Source: Paramacrobiotus richtersi
Lineage: Eukaryota > Tardigrada > Eutardigrada > Parachela > Macrobiotidae
Length of the DNA stretch: 23,739 bases
Direction: 5' to 3'
Assembly (NCBI GenBank): GCA_034698045.1
Contig: JAQGAU010000805.1
Coordinates: 1 to 23,739, forward strand
Within the stretch, counting starts at the first letter, position 1, and each line of letters opens with the position of its first letter. Both the position numbers and the translations under genes were made by a program. Positions 21,101 to 23,739 of this stretch are shown here, in pieces. The notes under the pieces are model-generated. The model saw only the letters and a program-made list of their open reading frames with translations, was not told the origin of the DNA and did not search any database.

Positions 21101-21139
21101 ATGTACCTGAATCAGGGCTTCTCGGGATTTGGCATCCAT
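3055..21139 (-). CDS. Ubr1: UBR1/UBR2-type N-recognin E3 ubiquitin ligase, 43 coding exons
   Basis: This protein binds destabilising N-terminal residues of substrates and ubiquitinates them with an E2 (Arg/N-degron pathway, mainly cytosolic). The spliced product is 1,821 residues, close to the roughly 1,750-1,825 known for animal UBR1/UBR2. Domains seen: UBR box (89-158), ClpS-like domain (about 226-325), helical body, basic/charged linker (about 990-1070), RING-H2 (1106-1227), and a C-terminal Cys-rich module (about 1698-1735) followed by a tail ending GFDWFHF. The ClpS domain separates it from UBR3-like paralogues. All 42 introns are GT-AG and every junction keeps frame. The ATG at 21139 has an in-frame TGA 39 bases upstream and sits in an AAAATGG context. 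I saw no frameshift or lost zinc ligand, so the gene looks functional. Whether it is orthologous to UBR1, UBR2 or their common ancestor cannot be decided here; a single invertebrate gene is usual. Confidence 0.96.
3698..3799 (-). CDS. Ubr1: UBR1 exon 42
   Basis: It encodes residues 1741-1774. [18 protein letters not shown] matches vertebrate TKGCFYSPPYLDDYGETD. Splice sites are TTTGTAG and CG/GTAAGG. Confidence 0.97.
3837..3915 (-). mobile_element. Degenerate SINE-like copy in intron 41
   Basis: It contains the minus-strand A-box motif TAGTAAAGTGG (3900-3910) preceded by CG. Its downstream part (3837-3876) aligns with the element at 6248-6339 over about 38 bases, with roughly 28 identical by eye. 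That includes a shared GTGTCGTG and a shared TTTTGGTA. Confidence 0.45.
4156..4326 (-). CDS. Ubr1: UBR1 exon 41: C-terminal Cys-rich module
   Basis: It encodes residues 1684-1740. [17 protein letters not shown] then [20 protein letters not shown] is nearly the vertebrate LCLVCGSLLCSQSYCCQ and VGACTAHTYSCGSGVGIFLR. The Cys/His pattern suggests a zinc site in the UBR C-terminal (autoinhibitory) domain. Splice sites are TGTTTTAG and CG/GTAAAA. Confidence 0.97.
4596..4673 (-). CDS. Ubr1: UBR1 exon 40
   Basis: It encodes residues 1658-1683. [17 protein letters not shown] matches vertebrate INLPEDYSSLINQASNF, the substrate-domain signature before the C-terminal Cys-rich module. Splice sites are TTTGTAG and AG/GTTAGT. 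Confidence 0.94.
4727..4774 (-). CDS. Ubr1: UBR1 exon 39 (48 nt)
   Basis: It encodes residues 1642-1657, [16 protein letters not shown]. Its Trp aligns with the vertebrate LIESWCRNS Trp. Splice sites are TTTTCCAG and CA/GTAAGG; a 53-nt intron follows. Confidence 0.86.
4906..5011 (-). CDS. Ubr1: UBR1 exon 38
   Basis: It encodes residues 1607-1641. [20 protein letters not shown] matches vertebrate FEHLCSYLSLPNNLICLF. Splice sites are TCAACAG and AG/GTAGCG. Confidence 0.91.
5391..5572 (-). CDS. Ubr1: UBR1 exon 37
   Basis: It encodes residues 1546-1606. [20 protein letters not shown] aligns with vertebrate MPFLKCSALFFHYLNGVPSP. The acceptor is TTTTACAG. The donor is placed at GGGC/GTACGT, which keeps frame into exon 38. 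Confidence 0.93.
5939..6198 (-). CDS. Ubr1: UBR1 exon 36
   Basis: It encodes residues 1460-1545. It has an aromatic, Trp/Pro-rich start (HAFPWLPW) and a hydrophobic helix [15 protein letters not shown] that matches vertebrate HLVTMAHIIQILL. This is a buried helix of the UBR-specific domain rather than a membrane segment. Splice sites are TGCCGTAG and AG/GTAGGT. Confidence 0.92.
6248..6344 (-). mobile_element. Degenerate SINE-like copy in intron 35
   Basis: It carries the A-box motif TAGTGTAATGG (6329-6339, minus strand, preceded by CG and followed by CACGA as in the 3900 copy). The body shared with 3837-3876 lies at 6248-6287. It sits 140 bp from the foldback element of the same intron. Confidence 0.45.
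6484..6627 (+). repeat. Left inverted repeat of the foldback element
   Basis: 144-bp arm; conserved blocks shared with the other arm include TTTTCGGGCAGGA, ATCTGGTGAG and ATTTTTTATT. Confidence 0.8.
6716..6858 (-). repeat. Right inverted repeat of the foldback element
   Basis: 143-bp arm, inverted relative to 6484-6627. Divergence between the arms shows that the insertion is not recent. Confidence 0.8.
7113..7274 (-). CDS. Ubr1: UBR1 exon 35
   Basis: It encodes residues 1406-1459. It is helical, ending [10 protein letters not shown], the counterpart of vertebrate ILDIDMFHLLV. Phase 0 at both ends; splice sites are TTTTGCAG and TTG/GTAAGT. Confidence 0.93.
7332..7387 (-). CDS. Ubr1: UBR1 exon 34 (56 nt)
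   Basis: It encodes residues 1387-1405, [19 protein letters not shown]. It occupies the place of the vertebrate RILSDEDKPLFGPLPCRL segment. Splice sites are CGTTGCAG and CAG/GTAAGG. Confidence 0.9.
7448..7530. repeat. A/T low-complexity tract in intron 33
   Basis: Poly-T followed by TATA/AATA-type simple sequence. No other signal seen. Confidence 0.7.
7757..7847 (-). CDS. Ubr1: UBR1 exon 33
   Basis: It encodes residues 1357-1386. [12 protein letters not shown] matches the vertebrate CWGSCAYTIQSIE signature. The acceptor is GCGTGTAG and the donor ATTG/GTAATG. A 64-nt intron separates it from exon 32. Confidence 0.93.
7912..7978 (-). CDS. Ubr1: UBR1 exon 32
   Basis: It encodes residues 1334-1356 ([17 protein letters not shown] ...), matching the vertebrate SESIKEMLTTFGTATYKV segment. 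The acceptor is CAGCAG, so two positions 3 nt apart are possible (start 7978 or 7975). The donor is CAG/GTAAAA. Confidence 0.87.
8075..8125 (+). mobile_element. tRNA-like SINE head in intron 31, plus strand
   Basis: A-box motif TAGTGCAATGG (8080-8090), preceded by CG, followed 20 nt later by TGTTCGATAGT (8111-8121), a fair B box. The A-to-B distance is shorter than in a tRNA, suggesting a deletion. This copy is opposite to the gene's orientation. Confidence 0.4.
8458..8724 (-). CDS. Ubr1: UBR1 exon 31
   Basis: It encodes residues 1245-1333, the variable stretch just after the RING. A helical run [15 protein letters not shown] is followed by acidic and basic segments. Homology is weak here. 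The exon is supported by a 267-nt open frame, good splice sites (GATGCAG and AA/GTAAGA) and GC-rich composition. Confidence 0.9.
9206..9364 (-). CDS. Ubr1: UBR1 exon 30: end of RING-H2
   Basis: It encodes residues 1192-1244. [16 protein letters not shown] then [12 protein letters not shown] closes the RING with Cys1224-Pro-Leu-Cys1227. This matches vertebrate YFDSVQAKEQRRQQRL and EFLCPLCECLSN. Splice sites are ATGGGCAG and GA/GTAAGT. Confidence 0.96.
9424..9520 (-). CDS. Ubr1: UBR1 exon 29: RING-H2 core
   Basis: It encodes residues 1160-1191. It contains [15 protein letters not shown], almost the vertebrate THTSSCGHIMHAHCW. Cys1174, His1177, Cys1181, His1183, His1186 and Cys1189 give the central RING-H2 ligands; which of these bind zinc is inferred from the family. 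Splice sites are GATTGTAG and AAC/GTGAGA. Confidence 0.96.
10003..10271 (-). CDS. Ubr1: UBR1 exon 28: RING-H2, first zinc pair
   Basis: It encodes residues 1070-1159. The RING starts at Cys1106-Ile-Leu-Cys1109, and AYVQRSTVL is the family signature just after it. I chose the strong acceptor CTTTTTCCAG at 10272-10281. A second acceptor (TTTACTAG) 21 nt downstream would start the exon at 10250 and also stay in frame, losing seven residues. The donor is CAAG/GTATTT. Confidence 0.93.
10787..11129 (-). CDS. Ubr1: UBR1 exon 27: charged linker
   Basis: It encodes residues 956-1069, the largest exon. The start [12 protein letters not shown] and the helix [10 protein letters not shown] fit the family. 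A Pro/Glu/Val-rich low-complexity linker follows, then a basic helix with [20 protein letters not shown], the counterpart of the vertebrate KIMAQM region before the RING. Splice sites are CTCTTTAG and AC/GTAAGT. Confidence 0.95.
11196..11289 (-). CDS. Ubr1: UBR1 exon 26
   Basis: It encodes residues 925-955 ([18 protein letters not shown] ...), matching the vertebrate VLHLIGMALQEEKQ segment. The acceptor TTGGTAG is modest. The donor is GACG/GTAAAG. Confidence 0.93.
11859..12013 (-). CDS. Ubr1: UBR1 exon 25
   Basis: It encodes residues 873-924. It begins [14 protein letters not shown], a match to the proline-rich vertebrate VLPPFCPLFASLV, and continues as amphipathic helices. Splice sites are GTTGGCAG and CGG/GTACGT. 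Confidence 0.92.
12072..12223 (-). CDS. Ubr1: UBR1 exon 24
   Basis: It encodes residues 822-872. [20 protein letters not shown] then [13 protein letters not shown] matches vertebrate MYELKPECAKEFNLYFYHFS and SKAEEAQRKLKR. The C-terminal part is strongly basic. Splice sites are CACATTAG and GCGG/GTAATT. Confidence 0.96.
12337..12372 (+). repeat. 19-bp tandem repeat in intron 23
   Basis: tctggaataattatgaa occurs at 12337-12353 and again at 12356-12372, with period 19. Confidence 0.85.
12564..12616 (-). CDS. Ubr1: UBR1 exon 23
   Basis: It encodes residues 805-821, [17 protein letters not shown], matching the vertebrate ETGMESVIEAVAHFKK segment. The acceptor is TTTGGCAG and the donor AA/GTATGA. 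Confidence 0.9.
12675..12903 (-). CDS. Ubr1: UBR1 exon 22
   Basis: It encodes residues 728-804. It contains [26 protein letters not shown] and [11 protein letters not shown], all clear matches to the vertebrate block IIMLVGERFSPGVG, KREIIHQLS and AHSELVKSLPE. Splice sites are CTCTATAG and CAG/GTGCGC. Confidence 0.96.
12964..13040 (-). CDS. Ubr1: UBR1 exon 21
   Basis: It encodes residues 703-727 ([20 protein letters not shown] ...), matching the vertebrate MMDPNHFLMIMLSRFEL segment. Splice sites are TATACAG and GCTGA/GTATGT. Confidence 0.9.
13365..13394 (-). CDS. Ubr1: UBR1 exon 20, micro-exon (30 nt)
   Basis: It encodes residues 693-702, [10 protein letters not shown], aligning with vertebrate MFDKDVVMLQ. 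The acceptor is TTGTTTAG and the donor CAG/GTAAAG, both phase 0. It is 61 nt downstream of exon 19. Confidence 0.9.
13456..13491 (-). CDS. Ubr1: UBR1 exon 19, micro-exon (36 nt)
   Basis: It encodes residues 681-692, [12 protein letters not shown], aligning with vertebrate IYYYHNVKCRRE. The acceptor is TTTATAG and the donor GAG/GTAGGA, both phase 0. An in-frame CAG inside the exon could serve as an alternative acceptor. Coding prediction without homology would probably miss this exon. Confidence 0.88.
13637..13821 (-). CDS. Ubr1: UBR1 exon 18
   Basis: It encodes residues 619-680. It ends with the strongly conserved [18 protein letters not shown], matching vertebrate [18 protein letters not shown]. 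The acceptor is an uncommon GTAAAG/G; it is placed there because it restores MLAGLV at the junction. The donor is CAG/GTAACC. Confidence 0.95.
14077..14163 (-). CDS. Ubr1: UBR1 exon 17
   Basis: It encodes residues 590-618. [20 protein letters not shown] then RMLAG matches the vertebrate ETIRYCVSQEKVSIHLPVSRLLAG segment. Splice sites are ATTTTAG and GCTG/GTAAGC. Confidence 0.92.
14217..14304 (-). CDS. Ubr1: UBR1 exon 16
   Basis: It encodes residues 561-589 ([20 protein letters not shown] ...). It follows Trp-Cys-Ala-Ser-Asp, as does the matching vertebrate helix. Splice sites are TTTCTAG and GAGG/GTAAGA. Confidence 0.91.
14443..14571 (-). CDS. Ubr1: UBR1 exon 15
   Basis: It encodes residues 518-560. 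It contains [18 protein letters not shown] and ends LLQTWCASD, very close to vertebrate HIEMEPEWEAAFTLQMKL and MMQDWCASD. The acceptor is the uncommon GTTAAG/G and the donor is the strong GAT/GTGAGT. Confidence 0.94.
14630..14735 (-). CDS. Ubr1: UBR1 exon 14
   Basis: It encodes residues 482-517. The stretch [19 protein letters not shown] aligns with vertebrate RQKFLEGFDAFLELLKCMQ. The donor GAG/GTTGGC is unusual. It is supported because splicing to exon 15 rebuilds the conserved Met-x-Gly-Met-Asp. Confidence 0.88.
15125..15212 (-). CDS. Ubr1: UBR1 exon 13
   Basis: It encodes residues 453-481 ([12 protein letters not shown] ... ALYTLYDT), matching the vertebrate AQGRFQFERYTALQAFKFRR region. 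Splice sites are TTATACAG and CG/GTGAGG. Confidence 0.91.
15274..15352 (-). CDS. Ubr1: UBR1 exon 12
   Basis: It encodes residues 427-452 ([17 protein letters not shown] ...), matching the vertebrate segment with MSIIIKTFMDHL. Splice sites are GTTTTAG and AATG/GTACAT. Short introns of 57 and 61 nt flank it. Confidence 0.91.
15410..15508 (-). CDS. Ubr1: UBR1 exon 11
   Basis: It encodes residues 394-426. It carries [20 protein letters not shown], matching the vertebrate EDDHERAVSVTALSVQFFT segment. It is phase 0 at both ends. The donor is GTG/GTATGT. Confidence 0.93.
15735..15786 (-). CDS. Ubr1: UBR1 exon 10 (52 nt)
   Basis: It encodes residues 376-393, [18 protein letters not shown], which aligns with the vertebrate LLMDLKYKKLFAVRFAK segment. 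The acceptor is GCATTACAG and the donor CGC/GTAAGA. Confidence 0.9.
15847..15883 (-). CDS. Ubr1: UBR1 exon 9 (37 nt)
   Basis: It encodes residues 364-375, [12 protein letters not shown], which aligns with vertebrate ARSVYHQLFMSS. The acceptor is TTTGTTCCAG and the donor AAC/GTAAGC. Introns of 63 and 60 nt flank it. Confidence 0.9.
15947..16054 (-). CDS. Ubr1: UBR1 exon 8
   Basis: It encodes residues 328-363 ([14 protein letters not shown] ... [10 protein letters not shown]), matching the vertebrate GLRRILCQVGLQ ... LMLSDSKLWK region. The acceptor is GTTACAG and the donor AAAT/GTATGT. It follows the longest intron of the gene (1,105 nt). Confidence 0.92.
16683..16744 (+). repeat. 31-bp tandem duplication with internal inverted repeats, intron 7
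   Basis: Two head-to-tail copies, 16683-16713 and 16714-16744, differ at one base (C or T). The second copy holds two TTTCGAAA palindromes separated by TTTTA and the first holds one intact and one broken, so the DNA can form small hairpins. Confidence 0.9.
17160..17277 (-). CDS. Ubr1: UBR1 exon 7: end of ClpS-like domain
   Basis: It encodes residues 289-327. It contains [19 protein letters not shown], which aligns with the vertebrate helix that carries AHQNFGLKLLSWL. Splice sites are CATATTTCAG and TG/GTATGT. The exon is read in a frame that lacks a long open frame upstream because of the short intron, so it is easy to miss. Confidence 0.92.
17337..17477 (-). CDS. Ubr1: UBR1 exon 6: ClpS-like domain
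   Basis: It encodes residues 242-288, in frame at both ends (phase 0). It holds the family pattern of an Ala-x-x-Tyr-Ala-Thr-x-Val-Asp-x-Glu-Gly-Arg run ([15 protein letters not shown]). The donor is GAA/GTAAAC, followed by a 59-nt intron. Confidence 0.94.
18352..18427 (-). CDS. Ubr1: UBR1 exon 5: start of ClpS-like domain
   Basis: It encodes residues 216-241. The motif [15 protein letters not shown] is the first strand and helix of the ClpS-like fold that binds bulky hydrophobic N-termini (type 2 N-degrons); Asn-Asp in this motif is the usual amino-group contact. It is separated from exon 4 by a 60-nt intron. The donor is CAG/GTAAGG. Confidence 0.95.
18488..18747 (-). CDS. Ubr1: UBR1 exon 4: end of UBR box
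   Basis: It encodes residues 130-215. It opens with the hallmark [14 protein letters not shown]. Cys139, Cys141, Cys153 and His156 complete the zinc cluster, and Asp140 and Asp143 line the type 1 pocket. The rest is a helical stretch towards the ClpS domain. The donor AG/GTAGCC is weaker than average, but the downstream join is in frame and homologous. Confidence 0.96.
19171..19249 (-). CDS. Ubr1: UBR1 exon 3: UBR box core
   Basis: It encodes residues 103-129. Zinc ligands visible are Cys105, Cys114, Cys117, His123 and His126, with Asp108 at the position that helps hold basic N-termini (type 1 N-degrons). The motif reads [16 protein letters not shown] then HKNHRYK, nearly the same as vertebrate UBR1/2. 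Splice sites are TTTGCAG and AAG/GTGAGA. Confidence 0.97.
19480..19552 (-). mobile_element. tRNA-like SINE head in intron 2
   Basis: On the minus strand, TAGTGCAACGG (19532-19542) is followed about 37 nt later by GGTTCCTAC, whose first five bases match the B box. Preceded by CG and followed by GGCTTA as in other copies. The stem regions do not pair as a tRNA should. Confidence 0.42.
20118..20392 (-). CDS. Ubr1: UBR1 exon 2: N-terminus and start of UBR box
   Basis: It encodes residues 12-102 plus two bases of Arg103. The acceptor is a strong TGTTTTCAG and the donor is CG/GTGAGT. The exon ends with the family signature GEPTYSC, and Cys89 and Cys102 are the first two zinc ligands of the UBR box. 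Confidence 0.95.
21107..21139 (-). CDS. Ubr1: UBR1 exon 1 (start codon)
   Basis: It encodes residues 1-11, [11 protein letters not shown], then a GTACAT donor in phase 0. The next exon's acceptor is also phase 0, so the join gives a continuous N-terminus of about the length expected before the conserved region. The start is chosen because an in-frame TGA lies 39 bases upstream. This exon has no domain, so it is the least certain coding exon. Confidence 0.8.
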
Positions 21140-21380
21140 TTTCCTTCGGTGGCGATTACGACAGCAGCGACGGCGTCAGTCAAAGGGAGTCCCAAAGGTC
21201 CCTTTTGGGAATCTTCCGAGCCTCCAGCAATCGGATGGGATTTTCGAGGGTACTGTCCTTTCGGAAACTCTCTCTCAAGAAGAAACGATCAGAATACTTA
21301 ATTTTAAGAACAAAGTTCCTTCTGTAGAGAGTAAATTCTTCTAATCATATAACAGTTTACATCAGCAGACTGAAAACTGT
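21140..21380 (-). promoter_or_regulatory. Ubr1: 5' UTR and proximal promoter region of UBR1
   Basis: Sequence upstream of the ATG at 21139. An in-frame TGA sits 39 bases upstream of the start. The first 150 bp are GC-richer than the rest of the flank. I see no TATA box, as expected for a housekeeping gene; the start site cannot be placed. Confidence 0.4.
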
Positions 21381-21829
21381 GAAAAGAACACTTTTCCAAC
21401 CACACGTAGTAAATTGTAAACAGGAAATGTATACAAATTGCAGAGTGGATGCTGTCACTAGTAAAGCTGCTCTGCACTATAAGAGCCGCCGGGCGACTGC
21501 TACGTATGCTGCCATTATTACCGATTGCACGGCAAAAACTGAAAAGATCGAGTTTAATAAAGTTTTAGTGAGTAATATATGAGCCTGATCACTGAAGTAT
21601 TATTACAACAATTTACATTTCATATATAATTATTGCGTGCAGATGGGATATTAATTTTTTCGATGCATGAATTACTCACAAAGAAAAGAAATATCTGGAT
21701 GACGTATTGACCACGGGTTTTTGTTTAATATTCGAAGCTTCGAGTTTTCGTAGTGTTTTTCTGTACTGGTGCTTGCGCAACGCGGGATGGCTGTTATGAT
21801 CTCATTAATCACTGGGATGTGCTCAAATG

Positions 21830-21897
21830 CATTTAATTTAAATAATTTGAATATAACGGGTAATTACTCGTTATATTCAAATTACACAAATTAAATG
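21830..21897. repeat. Large palindrome, perfect core arms
   Basis: A 40-bp core (21844-21883) has 15-bp perfect outer arms (AATTTGAATATAACG and its complement) and an inner GTAATTAC palindrome, with only one mismatched pair. A second layer outside it (CATTTAATTT 21830-21839 and AAATTAAATG 21888-21897) is also perfectly complementary. Together they form a 68-bp cruciform or hairpin. Confidence 0.9.
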
Positions 21898-22309
21898 AGA
21901 AATGACCTAATAATTTGGTCCGAATTAATTAAGTTACGCTATAGTAACGCACGCACATTAGCACTACTGCTTCGATAAGGCTGTGTGAGCTATTCTACTG
22001 CAGTTGTACAAAACTATACATAATTACGAATATTCCGGGAAAATGAATATTCCGACACGTGCAATTCAATTTTGTGCAATATGTTGTTTACGAATTACGA
22101 TTACGGGTGTCTGTATATTAAGGGTAATTTTGTCGTTAGCAGATCAATACTTCCGTATCCCATTAATTAAGACGGACTCGCATCTGTTTCCTTCTGGGTG
22201 TGCAAACTACAAACCATCCAGGTCTGCAAAAAGTATGCTTGCAAATTAGTCTGGTTACGTCTCAACTACGCATTGCTTATATTTTACGTCATATTTTAAA
22301 AAGACAGTG

Positions 22310-22327
22310 AAGAATAATATTATTCTT
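22310..22327. repeat. 18-bp perfect palindrome
   Basis: AAGAATAATATTATTCTT; the flanks GTG and TAC nearly extend it. It lies at the edge of the A-rich tract. Confidence 0.85.
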
Positions 22328-22330
22328 TAC

Positions 22331-22446
22331 GAAAAAAATTTAAAAAATAGAAAAAAATAAATAAAATAAAATAAAAAAAATAAAAAAATAAATTTTAAAC
22401 AAATAAAAAAAAATAAAAAAATAAAAGCAATTAATTTTTCCTAAAT
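22331..22446 (+). repeat. A-rich low-complexity tract
   Basis: Runs of A interrupted by single T residues, AAATA/AAAATA-type simple sequence, about 115 bp on the plus strand. It could be the decayed poly(A) tail of a retroposed sequence, but no body is recognisable upstream. Confidence 0.7.
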
Positions 22447-23116
22447 AAACCGCTCAGGTTTAAGCAGATTATGAAGAGTACAGTTTTACTTGTCGTAGGT
22501 ATAAATTGTAGACATCCAAGCGAAACAGCCGTACGTTCTTGTATTACTGAATTAATACATTATATATCACATCAAGATATCGTGACAGCAGCAGTTATAA
22601 ATATGTTCCTCATAGTTCTGCAATTAGCATCACATTACCGTATGGTATCGCGGATCGATTAATTATCTTTCACACCTAAAATTTTTGCATACTCATGATT
22701 TCCACATCTGAGTTACCGGAAACGGTTGTAGCCTGTCAACAATTTCGGTAGAACGATCCATTTTTTGTGTGCATTGTCACGCCCAAAAGGTCACAGTATG
22801 TTGCGCATGTTTATTAATACCTTGCCTAGTTACGAATGTTCTGTTGCATTTCCGGTCATGATATGTTTTGCAGTCCGTCATTTATTTCCGGTTCATTCAT
22901 CTTTTGAAACGTACGGCATATGGAAAAAGGATTGACGAGGGGTTTCTTCTGAAGTTTCAAAAACAGTCATTGATACTTCCTGTCTCCCTTATCGCTTGGA
23001 CGATATACGCAGTAGCTAATTATAAACAAGTACGGACGTCGGTGTGTCAACCTGTGCATTCACAGTAGATTCACAGCCACAGACGGAATGACATTGTATC
23101 CCAAAAAATTATAAAA

Positions 23117-23140
23117 TTCCAAAAATTTCCAAAAATTTCC
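23117..23140 (+). repeat. 10-bp tandem repeat
   Basis: ttccaaaaat repeated twice, followed by a third partial copy (ttcc). Confidence 0.8.
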
Positions 23141-23187
23141 AACAGCGAGCGAAGTCTATTCTAAAGAGTTTTGCTACGGCACTGTTA

Positions 23188-23213
23188 TAATAATAATAAT
23201 ATTATTATTATTA
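23188..23213. repeat. TAA/TTA palindrome
   Basis: A (TAA)n run meets a (TTA)n run to give a 26-bp perfect palindrome. Probably a simple-sequence product. Confidence 0.8.
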
Positions 23214-23376
23214 TTAGTAACTTTAAACAGCATAAATATGATAACGATCGGGTCCAGTCACTGATTTCGAATATTGGAAAACAGTTTGGTCAAGGCGCAA
23301 AATTCGTACACTTTTGTGTTTGTTTTGAATACGGTCTGCACAGCTTTCTGCTGATTAGAGTCTTCCAGTACTTAGA

Positions 23377-23403
23377 TCTTTAGGAAATAATATTTCCTAA
23401 AGA
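23377..23403. repeat. Hairpin with 12-bp perfect arms and 3-base loop
   Basis: TCTTTAGGAAAT, AAT, ATTTCCTAAAGA. Together with TACCAATA-T-TATTGGTA further on (about 23490-23506) it makes this edge of the window rich in inverted repeats. Confidence 0.85.
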
Positions 23404-23739
23404 AATAATTTTAATAATAAAAAAAATAATAAGAAATCTAATTAATTAATTTTTTAATTAAAAATAATTCTAATTTTTTATTTTATTTTACCAATATTAT
23501 TGGTATTTTTATTCGATTCTGCTCCATTTAAGAATAGTTCAGAATTCCAACCAGGTTACAAATTAAATCCATGGCTACTTCCGGGCATTTTTGGGTCACA
23601 CATATTTCGAGCATTATTTCTGGAAGATTCGATCGATATGGATTCGAACGGTCAAAATTTTGCTCAAAAAACCAAATAGTTGACGTGGATTAAAACTGTA
23701 CATGTATCGTTTAAACGGTTGATTGACAGACAGCTGGAA

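Larger units (their letters stand above)
3197..21106 (-). other. Ubr1: Introns of the UBR1 gene: content of the long ones
   Basis: All 42 introns are GT-AG. Seventeen are 53-66 nt and twenty-five are 131-1,105 nt. Long introns with visible content: 16055-17159 (31-bp tandem repeat, two A-box motifs), 6199-7112 (foldback element, one A-box motif), 19250-20117, 17478-18351, 13041-13364, 9521-10002, 8725-9205, 7979-8457, 5573-5938 and 3800-4155 (one A-box motif each), 12224-12563 (19-bp tandem repeat), 7388-7756 (A/T simple sequence). I see only AT-rich unique sequence in 20393-21106, 18748-19170, 14736-15124, 11290-11858, 10272-10786, 5012-5390 and 3197-3697. Confidence 0.85.
21381..23739. other. 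AT-rich intergenic region, no gene recognised
   Basis: Short open frames exist on both strands, the longest on the plus strand being 81 codons at 22004-22249. None has a recognisable family, GC-rich composition or splice-linked partners. The region holds several palindromes (listed separately) and an A-rich tract at 22331-22446. It could contain the far-upstream regulatory DNA of UBR1 or mobile-element debris. Confidence 0.5.

Noticed and set aside
20959..21344. Plus-strand frames up to 122 codons overlapping the UBR start
   Set aside because: Low-complexity Ser/Leu/Arg content, no family and they overlap UBR exon 1 and its 5' UTR; a bidirectional gene here is not supported.
22004..22249. 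81-codon plus-strand frame in the right flank
   Set aside because: AT-rich codons, no recognisable domain, no splice partners; expected by chance in 2.4 kb.
1..23739. CRISPR array, bacterial operon, phage or rRNA content
   Set aside because: No regularly spaced repeats, Shine-Dalgarno-linked genes or rRNA signatures; the window is clearly eukaryotic.

Overview
This is a eukaryotic, almost certainly invertebrate animal, genomic window. Coding sequence is broken into short exons with GT-AG introns, exons are clearly richer in G+C than the AT-rich introns, and no bacterial operon structure is present.

Main content: one complete intron-rich gene on the minus strand, from an ATG at 21139 down to a TAA at 3055-3057. 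I could splice 43 coding exons by hand. Every junction keeps frame, and the exons add up to 5,466 nt, or 1,821 residues plus stop. The product is a UBR1/UBR2-type N-recognin, the RING E3 ubiquitin ligase of the Arg/N-degron pathway. It has, in order, a UBR box (about residues 89-158, exons 2-4), a ClpS-like domain (about 226-325, exons 5-7), a long helical body (exons 8-27), a charged linker, a RING-H2 finger (about 1106-1227, exons 28-30), and the C-terminal UBR-specific half ending in a Cys-rich module and a Gly-Phe-Asp-Trp tail (exons 36-43). All zinc-ligand positions expected in the UBR box are present.

Left flank (1-3054): the 3' end of an unrecognised plus-strand gene may lie at 1-174. 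A probable two-exon minus-strand gene (785-1630, 164 residues, unrecognised) follows the UBR gene head-to-tail, with two AATAAA signals downstream. Between them is a stretch with a tRNA-like element and a TATA-bearing, possibly LTR-derived block.

Right flank (21140-23739): the UBR 5' UTR/promoter region, then about 2.4 kb of AT-rich sequence with palindromes and low-complexity A/T runs. I recognise no gene in it.

Non-coding structure: 17 of the 42 introns are 53-66 nt long and the others are 131-1,105 nt. Several long introns carry mobile-element debris. One is a 375-bp foldback element with arms of about 144 bp (6484-6858). Another is a recurrent motif, consensus CGTAGTRYAAYGGC, that matches a tRNA A box and is found 12 times, always outside exons; this suggests an old tRNA-derived SINE family. 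I found no new biochemical system. The most interesting observations are the repeat family, the foldback element, the micro-exons and the unrecognised downstream gene.
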